DNA of 64,000 nucleotides from Simiduia aestuariiviva (GTDB lineage: Bacteria > Pseudomonadota > Gammaproteobacteria > Pseudomonadales > Cellvibrionaceae). Below the pieces are notes generated by a model. That model was not told the DNA's origin. It did not search any database and saw nothing but the letters and a program-made list of their open reading frames with translations. The first letter of the stretch is position 1. Every line of letters begins with the position of its first letter. Below, one piece after another: positions 33,841 through 43,140 of this stretch. The translations under genes were made by a program, and so were the position numbers. The stretch is from the NCBI RefSeq assembly GCF_014192475.1, contig NZ_JACHXZ010000002.1:232120-296119 (forward strand), read 5' to 3'.

Positions 33841-34578
33841 ATGGAAAACAAAGTTGCATTAGTAACGGGTGCCAGTCGAGGCATTGGCGCGGCAATAGCC
33901 GATCTTTTGGGTGCACAGGGTGCGATTGTTATTGGTACGGCTACTAGCGAAAAAGGTGCCGCAGCGATCTCCAGCCGTTTGGCCGACAAGGGCCTTAAGG
34001 GCGAAGGCATGGTGTTAAACGTTACCGATGCGGATTCTGTAGCCGCTTTGCTAAGTGCAGTCGGTGAAAAATATGGGGCTCCCCAGGTTTTGGTTAATAA
34101 CGCAGGTATTACCAAAGACAATCTGTTGATGCGCATGGGAGACGATGAGTGGTTTGATGTGATCAACACTAACTTGAGTTCCATCTACCGTTTGAGCAAG
34201 GGCTGTCTGCGTGGGATGATGAAGGCTCGCTGGGGTCGCATTATCAACATCAGTTCGGTTGTGGGTTCCATGGGGAATGCGGGACAGTCAAATTATGCCG
34301 CTACAAAGGCGGGGGTTGGTGGTTTTGCCCGCGCCTTGGCTAAAGAGGTGGGGTCTCGCAATATTACGGTTAACACCGTTGCCCCTGGCTTTATCGACAC
34401 CGACATGACAAAAGAGCTGCCAGATGCTCAAAAGGACCTTTTGTTGGCAAATATACCTTTAGCCCGCCTGGGACAGCCTGAGGAAATTGCCGGTGTCGTC
34501 GCCTTTTTGGCGAGCGACGCAGCCGCCTATGTGACTGGAGAAACAATCCACGTCAATGGCGGAATGTACATGGCGTAA
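33841..34578 (+). CDS. fabG: 3-oxoacyl-ACP reductase
   Basis: NADPH-dependent reduction of 3-ketoacyl-ACP in fatty-acid elongation; 245 residues. Short-chain dehydrogenase motifs: TGASRGIGAAIA (about 10), LVNNAGITKD (about 86), catalytic Ser in INISSVVG (about 138), and YAATKAG with Tyr/Lys (about 151/155). It ends TGETIHVNGGMYMA like E. coli FabG. It follows fabD after 21 bases. Confidence 0.97.
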   Translation: MENKVALVTGASRGIGAAIADLLGAQGAIVIGTATSEKGAAAISSRLADKGLKGEGMVLNVTDADSVAALLSAVGEKYGAPQVLVNNAGITKDNLLMRMGDDEWFDVINTNLSSIYRLSKGCLRGMMKARWGRIINISSVVGSMGNAGQSNYAATKAGVGGFARALAKEVGSRNITVNTVAPGFIDTDMTKELPDAQKDLLLANIPLARLGQPEEIAGVVAFLASDAAAYVTGETIHVNGGMYMA

Positions 34579-34642
34579 CAGCCGCAACCTTTTGTTTTTA
34601 TTGGGTTTTATTCCAAAAAGACAAAATTTTAGCTGGTTTGCG

Positions 34643-34671
34643 TTACAACCGGTTAAAAATCCATGTAAAAT
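34643..34671 (+). promoter_or_regulatory. Candidate promoter of acpP
   Basis: -35 TTACAA (34643-34648), 17-base spacer, -10 TAAAAT (34666-34671). acpP is expressed far above its neighbours in relatives, which fits a promoter in this 193-base gap. Confidence 0.5.
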
Positions 34672-34771
34672 GCCGACCCGTGTTGGCCGAAGCACTAATT
34701 TATTGGCCGCTTGTCAGGCTAGTTAAGACAACGGTTTGACTGATATTACCAACTAGGAGTTGAAAAACGAT

Positions 34772-35008
34772 ATGAGCAGCATTGAAGAGCGCGTAAAGAA
34801 AATTGTCGCCGAGCAGCTTGGTGTTAAAGAAGAAGAAGTAAAAAACGAAGCCTCTTTCGTCGAAGACTTGGGTGCTGATTCTCTCGATACCGTTGAGCTG
34901 GTTATGGCACTGGAAGAAGAGTTCGAAACCGAAATTCCTGACGAAGAAGCTGAGAAAATTACTACAGTTCAGCTGGCAATTAATTACATCAACGAGCATC
35001 TCGCGTAA
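34772..35008 (+). CDS. acpP: Acyl carrier protein
   Basis: A 78-residue, strongly acidic carrier of acyl intermediates. The phosphopantetheine attachment serine is in [12 protein letters not shown] (about residue 37). I start at ATG 34772 ([10 protein letters not shown]); a TTG four codons earlier overlaps the ribosome site TAGGAG. It has its own likely promoter and is followed by a strong terminator. Confidence 0.97.
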   Translation: MSSIEERVKKIVAEQLGVKEEEVKNEASFVEDLGADSLDTVELVMALEEEFETEIPDEEAEKITTVQLAINYINEHLA

Positions 35009-35036
35009 TTAGCCGAACGGAACTTCTGTTCACAGC

Positions 35037-35078
35037 AAAAGCCGTCACTATTTCGCAATAGTACGGCTTTTGTTTTTT
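35037..35078 (+). terminator. Terminator between acpP and fabF
   Basis: A long stem, AAAAGCCGT/ACGGCTTTT with inner ACTATT/AATAGT around a TCGC loop, followed by GTTTTTTG. Partial termination here would let acpP be made in large excess over fabF. Confidence 0.85.
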
Positions 35079-35144
35079 GTATTGCCGCATTTTACCTTTG
35101 GGTTTCGAGGAGTCGTATAGGGCTCTTCAGATTGGAGATTAAAC

Positions 35145-36383
35145 GTGTCGCGAAAACGAGTTGTTGTTACCGGAATGGGCATGGTTTCGCCCTTGGGAAA
35201 TACTGTGGCCGATACTTGGAAGGGTATATTGGCAGGTCAGAGCGGAGTTGCACCCATTACGCACTTTGATACGGGTCCCTTTTCGACCACGTTTAGCGCG
35301 GCTGTTAAAAATTTTGAAGTAGAGCCCTACTTAGCGGCAAAAGATGCCCGCAAGATGGATCCCTTTATTCAGTACGGAATGGTCGCAGGTGTTCAGGCTT
35401 GGGAAGATTCTGGCATTGAAGTCACTGACGCTAATGCAGAGCGCATCGGTGCAGTGATTGGCGCAGGTATTGGCGGTATTGGGTCGATTGCCGATGGCGC
35501 AATGACCATAAACGATAAGGGGCCTCGCCGCATTTCACCGTTTTTTGTACCTGGCGCCATCATCAACATGATCGCTGGCAACCTGTCGATAAAGTATGGC
35601 TTCAAAGGGCCAAACTTGGCAGTGGTGACGGCCTGTACAACAGGTACACATGCGATCGGATTGGCAGCCCGTTCGATTCAGTATGGCGAAGCTGATGTAA
35701 TGCTTGCGGGTGGTGCTGAAATGGCAACCACGCCGGTGGGATTAGCTGGTTTTGCTGCAGCGCGCGCACTCTCCACTCGCAATGACGACCCCACGCGTGC
35801 GAGCCGCCCTTGGGATAAGGACCGCGATGGTTTTGTACTTGGCGACGGCGCAGGCGTGGTTGTGTTAGAGGAATATGAGCACGCTAAGGCTCGCGGTGCC
35901 ACAATCTACGCTGAGGTTGTAGGCTTTGGCATGAGTGGTGATGCCTACCACATGACGTCACCGCCAGAAAACGGAGCCGGTGCGGCATTGAGCATGCGTA
36001 ATGCGCTCAAGGACGCCCAGTTAGATGCAGCCATGGTGAATTATATAAACGCCCACGGGACATCTACGCCTGCTGGTGACATTGCCGAGTGTCAGGCCGT
36101 GAAGTCGGTTATGGGTGCGTCGCAAGACAAGGTGGCCGTGAGCTCCACTAAGTCTATGATTGGCCATTTGCTAGGTGCCGCCGGCGCTGTTGAGGCAATA
36201 TTTAGCGTGTTAGCCATTCGCGACCAGGTGGCACCGCCCACCATCAACCTCGAAAATCCGAGCGAGGGTTGCGATATAAATCTTGTGCCTCACACCGCAC
36301 AAGAAATGCCTATTGAAGTCAGTATGTCTAATTCATTTGGATTTGGTGGTACAAACGGTACACTGGTATTCAGAAAAGTATGA
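35145..36383 (+). CDS. fabF: 3-oxoacyl-ACP synthase II
   Basis: Condensing enzyme of fatty-acid elongation, 412 residues. The Cys-His-His triad is visible: Cys in [13 protein letters not shown] (about 164), His in [11 protein letters not shown] (about 304) and His in [11 protein letters not shown] (about 341). It ends [14 protein letters not shown]. Translation starts at GTG 35145 behind GGAGATTAAAC. A terminator both before and after makes it potentially a separate unit. Confidence 0.97.
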   Translation: MSRKRVVVTGMGMVSPLGNTVADTWKGILAGQSGVAPITHFDTGPFSTTFSAAVKNFEVEPYLAAKDARKMDPFIQYGMVAGVQAWEDSGIEVTDANAERIGAVIGAGIGGIGSIADGAMTINDKGPRRISPFFVPGAIINMIAGNLSIKYGFKGPNLAVVTACTTGTHAIGLAARSIQYGEADVMLAGGAEMATTPVGLAGFAAARALSTRNDDPTRASRPWDKDRDGFVLGDGAGVVVLEEYEHAKARGATIYAEVVGFGMSGDAYHMTSPPENGAGAALSMRNALKDAQLDAAMVNYINAHGTSTPAGDIAECQAVKSVMGASQDKVAVSSTKSMIGHLLGAAGAVEAIFSVLAIRDQVAPPTINLENPSEGCDINLVPHTAQEMPIEVSMSNSFGFGGTNGTLVFRKV

Positions 36384-36400
36384 CGCTGGAAGGTTCTGTT

Positions 36401-36432
36401 AAAACGGCGATCAAATAGATCGCCGTTTTTAT
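36401..36432 (+). terminator. Terminator after fabF
   Basis: A 12-bp perfect stem AAAACGGCGATC/GATCGCCGTTTT with a 5-base loop, followed by a short T tract. It lies between fabF and pabC. Confidence 0.85.
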
Positions 36433-36481
36433 TTGTGAACAGCCTTCAAATAACGTGAGAGAACGCGATTAATGGTGCGCA

Positions 36482-37390
36482 GTGGATAGTGTAATACTGA
36501 TTGATGGCGAGCAGAGCTCAGAGGTTTCTGCGCTCGACCGTGGGTTGCTATACGGTCAAGGGCTCTTTGAAACGATCCGTGTGGTTGGCGGGAAGTTGCC
36601 CTTGTTGGATTTGCACCTACAGCGCCTACTCGGTGATTGTGAAAAAGTTTGCATTAGTGCCCCAGCTGCATCACAGCTACATGGATACATTAAACAGGTG
36701 TTATCGGTGGCCGGCGAAGCCCTGCCTACCTTATCCGGGCGCTTGAAAATTTTGGTAACCGGTGGCAACGCTGGTGCAGGCTATGCCGCTGAAGACTCGG
36801 CCAAGGCTCGCGTAATTCTTCAGTTTTTTCCAGTCCCTCCATATGTCGTAGACACTGTTTCTGCCTGCATTTGTAATACCGCTCTCGCCGATAGTTTGCT
36901 GGCTGGTGTAAAACATTGTAATCGCCTAGAGCAGGTTTTGGCGGCCAATGAAATTCGAGCCAAGCAATGCCAGGAAGGCATAGTGCTTGATCAGCGTGGC
37001 AATATTGTTGAAGGCGTGGCGAGCAATCTTGTTTTTCAGGTGGGCGGAGAGTTGTTGACGCCCCAATTGAAATCCGCTGGCGTGGCAGGGGTGATGCGGC
37101 AATATTTATTGCAGCGCAAGCGAATAAAGGAGGCCGAAGGCCCTATACCTTTGAATATACTGGCACACGCGGAGCAAGTGTATTTCATTAACAGTTTTCG
37201 CGGCGCATGGGCATTAGACCGCTTAGTGATAGGTGAGTCGGCGCACGATGATCGCGCCATTCTAAGCCTAAAAAATACCGCGAAGGGCGCCAGCTTACGA
37301 GAAGGTGGTCGCATTGTGTTAACGTACAACAAATCGGCGCAACGGCAACAGTTTGTGGATGATGTGAACGCCGTATTTGCGCAATCTTGA
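36482..37390 (+). CDS. pabC: Aminodeoxychorismate lyase
   Basis: PLP enzyme releasing 4-aminobenzoate from aminodeoxychorismate for folate; 302 residues. The fold-type IV signature RGLLYGQGLFETIRV (about residue 20) and the PLP lysine in GVKHCNRLEQVLAANE (about 141) match PabC at its usual place between fabF and mltG. It is about 30 residues longer than E. coli PabC, with a charged C-terminal extension. Translation starts at GTG 36482 without a clear ribosome site; a five-codon ATG frame overlaps the start. Confidence 0.9.
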   Translation: MDSVILIDGEQSSEVSALDRGLLYGQGLFETIRVVGGKLPLLDLHLQRLLGDCEKVCISAPAASQLHGYIKQVLSVAGEALPTLSGRLKILVTGGNAGAGYAAEDSAKARVILQFFPVPPYVVDTVSACICNTALADSLLAGVKHCNRLEQVLAANEIRAKQCQEGIVLDQRGNIVEGVASNLVFQVGGELLTPQLKSAGVAGVMRQYLLQRKRIKEAEGPIPLNILAHAEQVYFINSFRGAWALDRLVIGESAHDDRAILSLKNTAKGASLREGGRIVLTYNKSAQRQQFVDDVNAVFAQS

Positions 37391-37410
37391 TAAATTGGGA
37401 TCGGTCATAG

Positions 37411-38442
37411 ATGAGCACGAAAAAATGGATTCTAGCACTGGTGCTTGGTGTCGTACTTTTGCTGTTAAGTGTGGCTGGCGGGCGCTTTTATTTGAATCAT
37501 TGGGCCGCTGCGCCGCTTGCGCTTGAGGCGGAAATGCAGCTTGACGTACCCCGTGGGCAATCCCTTATCGCGCTCGCGAATAGACTAGAACGGCAGGGCC
37601 TCATATCTGCTCGCCTTTGGGTTCTTTATGCGAGAGTAACTGATCAAACGCGCATCAAGGCCGGTGAATATGCCGTGGCTCCTGGGGCATCAGCAGAAAG
37701 CTTACTGCGTCGTTTAGTGGCGGGTGATGTGATCCAATATGCGGCACAACTCATTGAGGGTTGGACCTATTACGACACCCTGCAGTATCTCCACTCCTTA
37801 GATTATCTTGAGCCCCGATTGGCGGGTTTGGATTGGCAGGCGCAGCGTCAGTTACTTGGTATGCATGAGCCGCATCCTGAGGGTTGGTTTTTTCCTGATA
37901 CCTATAGCTATCAAAAGGGCGATTCAGATATTTCTATACTTCGACAGGCGTTCGCAAAACAACGGACTGTGCTGGCAGAATTATGGGCGGAGCGCGCTGA
38001 CGGGCTACCCTATGACTCACCCTATGACGCGTTAATCATGGCGTCTATTGTAGAAAAAGAAACTGCCATTGACGCTGAGCGCGAACAGATCGCTGGCGTG
38101 TTTGTACGGCGATTACAGCGCAATATGCGCATGCAAACGGACCCGACCGTCATTTACGGCCTCGGTAAAGCCTATCGGGGAAATCTCACTCGCAAGCATT
38201 TGCAACAAGTTACGCCTTACAACACTTACAGAATAAACGGCCTTCCGCCAACGCCCATTGCGCTACCTGGACGCCGTTCGATTTTCGCCGCCCTGCATCC
38301 AGATTCGAGTGAAAATCTATATTTTGTGGCCAAGGGTGATGGTTACCATCAGTTTTCCGCGACCCTAGAAGAGCACAATGCCGCTGTGCGTAAATACCAA
38401 TATCGTCGGCGCGCTGATTATCGTTCGACGCCAGATAAATAA
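37411..38442 (+). CDS. mltG: Endolytic murein transglycosylase MltG
   Basis: Inner-membrane enzyme that cleaves nascent glycan strands and sets their length; 343 residues. One N-terminal transmembrane helix (about 6-26), a LysM-like region, then the YceG catalytic domain with EGWFFPDTYSY (about 151) and the catalytic glutamate in ASIVEKETA (about 213). MQTDPTVIYGLG and YNTYRINGLPPTPI (about 275) are also family blocks. It lies in the pabC-mltG-tmk-holB order known from E. coli. Confidence 0.95.
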   Translation: MSTKKWILALVLGVVLLLLSVAGGRFYLNHWAAAPLALEAEMQLDVPRGQSLIALANRLERQGLISARLWVLYARVTDQTRIKAGEYAVAPGASAESLLRRLVAGDVIQYAAQLIEGWTYYDTLQYLHSLDYLEPRLAGLDWQAQRQLLGMHEPHPEGWFFPDTYSYQKGDSDISILRQAFAKQRTVLAELWAERADGLPYDSPYDALIMASIVEKETAIDAEREQIAGVFVRRLQRNMRMQTDPTVIYGLGKAYRGNLTRKHLQQVTPYNTYRINGLPPTPIALPGRRSIFAALHPDSSENLYFVAKGDGYHQFSATLEEHNAAVRKYQYRRRADYRSTPDK

Positions 38443-38460
38443 CCGATAGAAGGATCACTT

Positions 38461-39087
38461 TTGAAACCAGGCTTATTCCTTACCGTTGAGGGCACCGAGG
38501 GCGTTGGTAAATCCACTAACATAAATTTTGTTGAGCAGTGGTTAACGCAAAAAGGTATCAGTGTGTTTCGAACTCGCGAGCCCGGCGGAACACCACTCGC
38601 GGAAGCGCTGCGAGAATTATTGTTAGCGCCGCGAACTGAGCTGGTCGATCCGACGGCTGAGCTTTTGATGGTGTTTGCCGCGCGTGCGCAACACTTTAAC
38701 CAAGTGATCAAGCCGGCGTTAGCGCGCGGGCAATGGGTGCTTTGTGACCGTTTCACTGATGCGACCTATGCCTACCAGGGCGCGGGCCGAGGGCTGGATG
38801 TCTCATTAATTCAGCTGTTGGAGCAGGTGGTGCAAGGGGGCTGTCGGCCGGATTGCACATTATTGCTAGATATTGATGTTGAGGTTGGTCTTGAGCGAGC
38901 CCGTAGCCGCGGAGAATTGGACCGTTTTGAGACTGAGGCAGTGCAATTTTTCGAGCGAGTACGCCAGTGTTACCGCGAACGTGCGGCAGTGGAGGCAAGC
39001 CGGTTTGCCATTGTAGATGCCAGTCAAAACCTCGAGCGTGTACAAGCGGATATCGCCGCTGTATTAGGCGAATTGCTCGCGCGTTAA
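38461..39087 (+). CDS. tmk: Thymidylate kinase
   Basis: Phosphorylates dTMP to dTDP; 208 residues. P-loop EGTEGVGKST (residues 8-17), the DR(F/Y)-type substrate motif CDRFTDATYAYQGAGRG (about 96), and the lid region RARSRGELDRFE (about 140), arginine-rich as in the E. coli-type enzyme. Translation starts at TTG 38461 with GAAGGA upstream. Its stop codon ends one base before the convergent rluA stop. Confidence 0.95.
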   Translation: MKPGLFLTVEGTEGVGKSTNINFVEQWLTQKGISVFRTREPGGTPLAEALRELLLAPRTELVDPTAELLMVFAARAQHFNQVIKPALARGQWVLCDRFTDATYAYQGAGRGLDVSLIQLLEQVVQGGCRPDCTLLLDIDVEVGLERARSRGELDRFETEAVQFFERVRQCYRERAAVEASRFAIVDASQNLERVQADIAAVLGELLAR

Positions 39088-39762
39088 TTAGAAGGGGGCT
39101 GGCAAGGAAATTTCAAGTGTTTGCGCAGTTACTGGGTGTTCAAATTTCAACCACTGCGCGTGCAACAGCAGTCGCGAAGCTTTCGCTTTGACGTCGGCGT
39201 CAGCATAAAATTCATCCCCCAAAATAGGGTGCCCAAGCTGTTGCATGTGAACTCGCAGCTGGTGTGATCGGCCCGTGATAGGCGTTAACTCCAGCGTGGT
39301 TGAGTGCTCTGCTAGGTTGCGGTGCTGCACAGCGTACAAAGTGCGAGCAGCTTTACCCTGCTCAAAGTCCACTTTTTGGCGCGGTCGATTGGGCCAATCA
39401 CAAATTAATGGCAGGTCTACCTCGCCTTCATTGAGTGTCACTATGCCGTCAACCCGGGCGAGGTATCGTTTATGGATGAGCCGTTGTTCAAACAGTTTGC
39501 TCAGGGCTCGGTGCACATCTTTTGTTAGGGCTACGACCAGCAAGCCAGAAGTGGCATAATCCAGCCGGTGCACCGATAGTGCACCTGGATGAGTTAGCTG
39601 CAGACGACTGATGGCGCAATCTTGTTTATCGGGACCTTTACCCGGCACGCTTAACATGTTGGCCGGTTTATTAATAACCACCAAATGCTCGTCTTCGTAA
39701 ACGATGTCTGGGTTTTGCACTTGGCGATCGAGACGGTGTTCTGGTAGTGGCGAATAGGGCAC
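39088..39762 (-). CDS. rluA: RluA-type pseudouridine synthase (tRNA U32 / 23S U746)
   Basis: A 224-residue enzyme close to E. coli RluA (219), which modifies U746 of 23S rRNA and U32 of several tRNAs. Shared blocks: VVINKPANMLSVPGK (about 28), catalytic HRLDYATSGLLVVALT (about 66), DLPLICDWPNRPRQKV (about 115) and ITGRSHQLRVHMQQLGHPILGDEFYA. No N-terminal S4 domain, as expected. I chose GTG 39762, with a perfect GGGAGA ribosome site and matching length, although the frame is open for 82 more codons. It sits on the opposite strand between tmk and holB, splitting an otherwise conserved order. Confidence 0.9.
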   Translation of the reverse strand: MPYSPLPEHRLDRQVQNPDIVYEDEHLVVINKPANMLSVPGKGPDKQDCAISRLQLTHPGALSVHRLDYATSGLLVVALTKDVHRALSKLFEQRLIHKRYLARVDGIVTLNEGEVDLPLICDWPNRPRQKVDFEQGKAARTLYAVQHRNLAEHSTTLELTPITGRSHQLRVHMQQLGHPILGDEFYADADVKAKASRLLLHAQWLKFEHPVTAQTLEISLPAPF

Positions 39763-39934
39763 CTTGCAATCTCCCTGATTATGGCGCGGCAGTATGACAA
39801 AGAAGCTGCTGTATGCGTAGCGGCTGGAGACCAGGTCGCCGTAAATATTCATTGAGCTCATTTCAATTTTACCAGCCGCTAAACCCGTAACCGGCTCTAC
39901 CCACGCATTATCAGGCTTATTTTTAAGACTACAT

Positions 39935-40948
39935 ATGACACTAGCAGAAACAGAATTCGGATTGAGTCCCTTTCCCTGGCAAGGTGAGCAGTGGTCGGGT
40001 TTGTACAAGGCTATCGAGCAGAGCCGCCTGCCTCATGCGTACTTGTTTTCAGGCATTGCGGGGGTTGGCAAGGCCCATATGGCGCTATTGGTGGCCCACA
40101 GGTTAATGTGCAGCGCTCAGTCGGGGGAGTTAGCCTGTGGCCATTGCAAAGCCTGTCAATTGGTTAAGGCCGGCAGTCACCCAGATTTACTATTGGTTGA
40201 GCCCGAGGCGCATGGCAAAGCAATTAAAATTGACCCTATCCGCAAGGTGACGGACTTCCTCGCGAAAACGGCGCAGCAGGGCGGGCGCAAAGTGGTTGTT
40301 CTAGCGCCTGCTGAAGCCATGACCACTGCGGCGGCCAATGCCCTTTTGAAAAGCCTTGAAGAGCCAGCCGGTAATTCGCATTTGTTATTGGTTAGTCATC
40401 AGGCGAGTGGTGTTTTATCAACTATTCGCAGTCGTTGCCGGCTGTTGACCTTTGGGCAGCCTCCCGTCGAGCAGGTGTTGCCCTGGCTAACGCCTCTAGT
40501 GGGCTCCAGAACAGACCCAGCAGCGCTTTTGGAATTGGCGGGTGGTGCGCCACTCTACGCCTCGGATTTGTTGGAGGGCGAGAACCTAGAACATCATCAG
40601 GCATTAATGTCGGGCCTAGAGGCCTTGGCTCTTGGCCAAACAGGGCCACTTACACTGGCAAGCCAGTGGCAGGCGCAAGACCCAATTCAATTGCTGACGT
40701 GGATTCAAGTTTGGTTAAGCCAACTATTGCGTCAATTGCAATGGCAGGTTAAACCTGGCGCAAATAGTGTTGATTGGGCGCTACAGATGCTCGGGCGGGG
40801 AGACCCGGCTATATTACACCGGTATTACGAAAAGGTTGGGCGCGCTAGGTCGGCATTAGCTGGCGGCGCCAACCCCAATCCACAATTGTTGCTCGAAGAG
40901 CTGGTGCTCGATTGGCAGGCCCTGTGTCGGGCCATGGCCCGACGCTAA
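39935..40948 (+). CDS. holB: DNA polymerase III subunit delta prime
   Basis: Clamp-loader subunit of the replicative polymerase, 337 residues. AAA+ fold with the modified P-loop GIAGVGKAHMA (about 40), zinc-binding cysteines in CSAQSGELACGHCKAC (about 58-73), and sensor-1 region ANALLKSLEEPAGN followed by the SRC motif in TIRSRCRLL (about 165). C-terminal helical domain as usual. It is divergent from rluA, which lies between it and tmk. Confidence 0.93.
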   Translation: MTLAETEFGLSPFPWQGEQWSGLYKAIEQSRLPHAYLFSGIAGVGKAHMALLVAHRLMCSAQSGELACGHCKACQLVKAGSHPDLLLVEPEAHGKAIKIDPIRKVTDFLAKTAQQGGRKVVVLAPAEAMTTAAANALLKSLEEPAGNSHLLLVSHQASGVLSTIRSRCRLLTFGQPPVEQVLPWLTPLVGSRTDPAALLELAGGAPLYASDLLEGENLEHHQALMSGLEALALGQTGPLTLASQWQAQDPIQLLTWIQVWLSQLLRQLQWQVKPGANSVDWALQMLGRGDPAILHRYYEKVGRARSALAGGANPNPQLLLEELVLDWQALCRAMARR

Positions 40949-41145
40949 GGCTGGAATCCTGCCTGCAGACTGGGCTACACTGAGTGACGGTGTTTCGATT
41001 GCTTTGGGCTACCCGGTTTTACCGAATGACAGGGTGCTCAAGACAATCGCTCAACAGCCTGCGTAAACCGTGCACCTCAAGGGCTCGGTTGCGCAAAATG
41101 GACGTGAATTATTGTGGTTAATCAGGTTTATTAAGGACTATTGGT

Positions 41146-41496
41146 ATGGCTGCACTCGGTGGTGCCCGAAACGGTATATTAAACCTTAACATACGAGATA
41201 AAGCGGTGTTGTATGCCAGCTATATGCCATTTGTCCGCAATGGTGGTCTGTTTATTCCCACAACTCGCGCATATAAGCTAGGTGATGAAGTATTTATGTT
41301 GCTCAGCCTGTTAGACGAAGGGGAAAAAATTCCCGTCGCAGGCAAAGTGGTTTGGGTGACGCCGAAAGGTGCTCAAGGTAACCGCGCCTCGGGAATTGGC
41401 GTTCAGTTCAACGATCAAGACAATATGGCCGTTACCAAAATTGAAACCTATCTCGCGGGCTCATTGGGATCAGACAGACCCACCCATACTATGTAA
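41146..41496 (+). CDS. pilZ: PilZ-domain protein (type IV pilus assembly PilZ)
   Basis: A 116-residue single PilZ domain. FIPTTRAYKLGDEVFMLLSLLDEGEKIPVAGKV (residues about 36-68) and GIGVQFND (about 85) match the founding PilZ protein of Pseudomonas type IV pili. The RxxxR c-di-GMP-binding pair is not evident, consistent with PilZ itself not binding c-di-GMP. The location after holB and before a tatD-family gene is the same as in Pseudomonas. Ribosome site AAGGA precedes ATG 41146. A terminator follows. Confidence 0.92.
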   Translation: MAALGGARNGILNLNIRDKAVLYASYMPFVRNGGLFIPTTRAYKLGDEVFMLLSLLDEGEKIPVAGKVVWVTPKGAQGNRASGIGVQFNDQDNMAVTKIETYLAGSLGSDRPTHTM

Positions 41497-41513
41497 AATT
41501 GCAACTCATTGCT

Positions 41514-41539
41514 AAAAGGCCAGCTTGCTGGCCTTTTTT
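41514..41539 (+). terminator. Terminator after pilZ
   Basis: Stem AAAAGGCCAGC/GCTGGCCTTTT (11 bp) with a 2-base TT loop, then TTG. It lies 18 bases after the pilZ stop. Confidence 0.85.
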
Positions 41540-41588
41540 GTGTGGCACTTTAGCGTTTTTAATAGGTATTACAGTTAGGGCATTTTGC

Positions 41589-42380
41589 ATGTTAGTGGAC
41601 TCCCATTGCCACCTAGATCGTTTAAAACTCGGTGATCGCAGTTTAGAGACGGCTATTGCCGATGCGCAGGCACGCGGTGTGTCGCACCTTTTGTGTATTA
41701 GCATTTCAGACAAAAATGTTTCAGAGGTGCTTTCGATAGCGCACCGATTTCCGCAAATTTTTGCTTCCGTGGGCGTACATCCTCTGGATATCGCCGAAGG
41801 CTTGATGACGCGTGAGCAATTACTGCAACTCACTACAACAGACAAAGTGGTGGCCGTGGGTGAAACCGGGCTCGATTACTATTACTCAGAAGACGCCAAA
41901 CTGCAGCAGCAAGAAAGCTTTGCCATGCATTTGTCGGTAGGTGCTGAGGCGGCTTTGCCCGTCGTTGTGCACACAAGGGATGCCCGCGCAGATACCTTGT
42001 CATTAATTAAATCACACGGTTCTACCGAATCTGCCGGGGTATTGCACTGCTTTACTGAGGATGTCGGTATGGCGGGTGCGGCAATGGACCTTGGCTACTA
42101 CATTTCTCTCTCGGGCATTGTGACATTTAAAAATGCCGAGGCTTTGCGCGATGTGGCGCGCTTTGTTCCTATGGACCGTTTGCTGGTCGAAACAGACTCG
42201 CCTTATTTGGCGCCTGTGCCTTATCGGGGCAAGTCCAATGAGCCTCAATACGTGCGCGAAGTGGCAGAGTATTTGGCGGAGTTAAAAGGCATTCCGTTCG
42301 AACAGCTCGCGCAGCAAACGACCGATAATTTCTTCAATTTGTTTAACCGGGCCAAGCCCGTTCACACTGTGGGAGCCTAA
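41589..42380 (+). CDS. ycfH: TatD-family metal-dependent hydrolase (YcfH type)
   Basis: A 263-residue TIM-barrel hydrolase/DNase. Metal-site motifs in order: DSHCHLD (residues 4-10), GETGLDYYY (about 92), VVVHTRDA (about 128), LHCFTED (about 152) and VETDSPYLAP (about 200). The ATG at 41589 (MLVDSHCHLD) fits the family start and has AGGG upstream; the frame upstream overlaps the pilZ terminator and is not coding. E. coli also has ycfH after holB. Confidence 0.93.
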   Translation: MLVDSHCHLDRLKLGDRSLETAIADAQARGVSHLLCISISDKNVSEVLSIAHRFPQIFASVGVHPLDIAEGLMTREQLLQLTTTDKVVAVGETGLDYYYSEDAKLQQQESFAMHLSVGAEAALPVVVHTRDARADTLSLIKSHGSTESAGVLHCFTEDVGMAGAAMDLGYYISLSGIVTFKNAEALRDVARFVPMDRLLVETDSPYLAPVPYRGKSNEPQYVREVAEYLAELKGIPFEQLAQQTTDNFFNLFNRAKPVHTVGA

Positions 42381-42384
42381 ATCT

Positions 42385-43011
42385 ATGCGCGCACAACTCG
42401 AAAAAATGCTGGTACTGCAAGACAGCATGAACGCCAAAGTTAACCCCGAATGGCGGGCGCAGAACTTTGCTTGGTATCGCGCTATTTGGGTGGAGTGTGC
42501 CGAGCTGCTAGATCACTATGGTTGGAAATGGTGGAAAAAGCAGCAGCCTGACGTGGAGCAGGTGCGACTGGAATTGATTGATATCTGGCACTTCGGGTTA
42601 AGTATGGTGCTCACAGAGCAGCCTGACCCTGAGCAACGCCTGTCTTATTTAGCAGAATCATTGGCCAACCTGGAGCCCAAAGAGTTGGACGCAGAAGCGT
42701 TTCGCCAAGAGCTAGAGGCCTTCGCGGGCGAGGTCATCACCAAACAGCATTTTTCAGTGCGTCACTTTGCTCGCCTGTTAGCTGGGGTAGGCATGGGTTT
42801 CGATGATCTCTACACCGGCTATGTCGGCAAAAACGTGCTTAACTTTTTCCGACAAGATCACGGCTATAAAGACGGCACCTATAAAAAGGTTTGGTCGGGT
42901 AGGGAAGATAATGAACACCTGGTGGACGCGGTTAATGCACTGGATCACGCAGCACTGGATTTCCCCGAGGCCCTCTATCAAGCACTGACAGACCGCTACG
43001 CAAACGCCTAA
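42385..43011 (+). CDS. Dimeric dUTP diphosphatase (all-alpha NTP pyrophosphatase)
   Basis: A 208-residue enzyme of the all-alpha, MazG-related dUTPase family (Campylobacter/trypanosome type), converting dUTP to dUMP. Metal-binding helices are seen as NFAWYRAIWVECAELLDHYGWKWW (about residues 27-50, containing ExxE) and RLELIDIWHFG (ExxD, about 64), with YVGKNVLNFFRQDHGYK and GREDNEHLVDA (about 150 and 173) completing the site. It starts 5 bases after the ycfH stop. Whether the trimeric Dut enzyme also exists cannot be seen here. Confidence 0.9.
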   Translation: MRAQLEKMLVLQDSMNAKVNPEWRAQNFAWYRAIWVECAELLDHYGWKWWKKQQPDVEQVRLELIDIWHFGLSMVLTEQPDPEQRLSYLAESLANLEPKELDAEAFRQELEAFAGEVITKQHFSVRHFARLLAGVGMGFDDLYTGYVGKNVLNFFRQDHGYKDGTYKKVWSGREDNEHLVDAVNALDHAALDFPEALYQALTDRYANA

Positions 43012-43093
43012 TATACATTTGATCAATGTGGGCTATCATTGCTGGAAATACCGGTTATTACGGCGGATAAGGTGAATTTTCTCACCAAGGCCC

Positions 43094-43099
43094 TATAAT
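43094..43099 (+). promoter_or_regulatory. -10 element of the mdh promoter
   Basis: A consensus TATAAT at 43094-43099, about 42 bases upstream of the mdh GTG. The matching -35 is poor (GTGAAT, 16-base spacing), so activator help is possible. Confidence 0.5.
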
Positions 43100-43140
43100 G
43101 GCCGCCGCTTACTAGGCTAACTCAGTTTCGGAGAAATATT

